64,000 nt of DNA from Symbiodinium natans (taxonomy: Eukaryota; Sar; Dinophyceae; Suessiales; Symbiodiniaceae), in the NCBI GenBank assembly GCA_905221605.1, contig CAJNDS010002357.1, forward strand, positions 667,831 through 731,830, given 5' to 3'. Position numbers and translations under genes: made by a program. The number at the start of each line of letters is the position of its first letter. The first letter of the stretch is position 1. The notes below the pieces were generated by a model. The model was not told the origin of the DNA and did not search any database. It saw only the letters and a list, made by a program, of their open reading frames with translations. This document shows, one piece after another, positions 63,329 through 64,000 of this stretch.

Positions 63329-63430
63329 GTGGGAGGCCTGCCAGCTAACCCTAAAACCCTAAACTCTAAACCCTATAAACCCTATAAACCCTATAAACCC
63401 TAAACCCTAAACCCTGAACCTAAACTAGAG

Positions 63431-63459
63431 GTGGCCTGGCTACGGCCATCGACGTTGTC
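63431..63459 (+). CDS. Short exon (GLATAIDVV)
   Basis: Acceptor CTAGAG, canonical donor GTAAGA. Reads GLATAIDVV. The window's last 500 bp after it show only AT-richer intron-like sequence and scattered CCCTAAA units. Confidence 0.42.
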
Positions 63460-64000
63460 GTAAGAAAGGCCAATATCCGTTGGCCTGTCTAGGACAGGCG
63501 GTGAGGCTTAACCCTCACATTTCCTTTTTTTTGTTTGGTGGGCGCTTGGCCGAGCGTGCGGGGTCTATCGCTCGCCGGAAGCGACCCCCTCACTTTGTTT
63601 GCAAGCTTCGAGTCGAGGGGAGCCGACTACTTTGTCATAGGGGGGGGGGGTGACATTTTACATTTTGAAATGTTTCAGGGTCCTTAAGCTCAATAAGAAC
63701 TGGGAATGTTGGTTTTAATGCTATCCCAACCTGGTATTATCCCTGAACTAGACTAGGGCTAGCTCTCAAGTTCTCCATTGGGAATTCAGGTTTAGGGTTT
63801 AGGGTTCAGCATCCCAAGTCCAAGCATTCACTGGTCAAGCAATTTATCGAATCGAGCGTTGGAAAATTCTCACCAGCCCAAACAAACCCACAACATTCAG
63901 AAAACATACAGGTCCACTTTTTCTGTACGTTACATATCAGGCCAGCTTAAATCCTACCTCTCCAGAAAGCCTTAAACCTTGTAGGACCCTAAACCTTAAC

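Noticed and set aside
1-64000. Telomere or subtelomere at a chromosome end
   Set aside because: Arrays are short, occur in both orientations throughout and alternate with exons of ordinary genes, so this is interior sequence with interstitial repeats.

Overview
The window reads as nuclear DNA of an alveolate protist, most likely a dinoflagellate. No bacterial or archaeal gene layout is present. Three things support this: (1) arrays of the TTTAGGG telomere-type heptamer, in both orientations, fill almost every intron; (2) short GC-rich-third-position exons (about 25-110 nt) are separated by introns with many GC and some GA donors as well as GT, ending in AG; (3) every exon I can support lies on the + strand, as in the unidirectional gene arrays of dinoflagellates. 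TTTAGGG telomeres also occur in chromerids and plants, so the group is inferred.

Layout. 392-9107: nine exons of a GMP synthase (glutamine-hydrolysing), identified by the class I amidotransferase end (WMSHGDK, FYGVQFHPE, VTHTPSG) and the PP-loop ATP pyrophosphatase start (SGGVDSS, MVDTGLLRK). Its start lies before the window and its C-terminal half was not found. 10.4-20.8 kb: exons of one or more unrecognised proteins, with a possible signal-peptide exon at 10455 and acidic/Ser-rich exons at 17.9-20.8 kb. 22.4-28.65 kb: exons ending in an in-frame TAG, with a weak resemblance to an FkbM-type methyltransferase. 29.6-34.3 kb and 35.4-41.9 kb: two further runs of well-formed exons with no recognised family. 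43.9-54.9 kb: exons of a protein with a short Cys-rich stretch followed by several hydrophobic segments and a clear final exon (stop at 54892). 55.3-63.5 kb: Cys-rich exons resembling GCC2/GCC3 (ephrin-receptor-like) repeats, then a hydrophobic exon.

The most striking signal is the organisation of the telomere-type repeats. By hand count over about 60 exon candidates, roughly three quarters have the G-rich strand (TTTAGGG) as the first array downstream of the exon and the C-rich strand (CCCTAAA) as the last array upstream. Each intron is therefore a long inverted repeat of telomere-type sequence, able to pair its two ends in RNA. In several cases the array itself supplies the splice donor (exon|GTTTAGGG). 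Between the arrays sit at least ten families of 80-150 bp elements with terminal inverted repeats (MITE-like). Some carry TTTAGGG arrays inserted inside them with short direct duplications of the flank, which looks like telomere sequence added at breaks. Introns hold no other recognisable genes apart from one nested hydrophobic reading frame at about 4.64-4.79 kb.

Limits: exon ends were set by eye from reading frame, third-position GC and AG/GN signals. Gene boundaries between the unrecognised exon runs are guesses, and no database search was possible.
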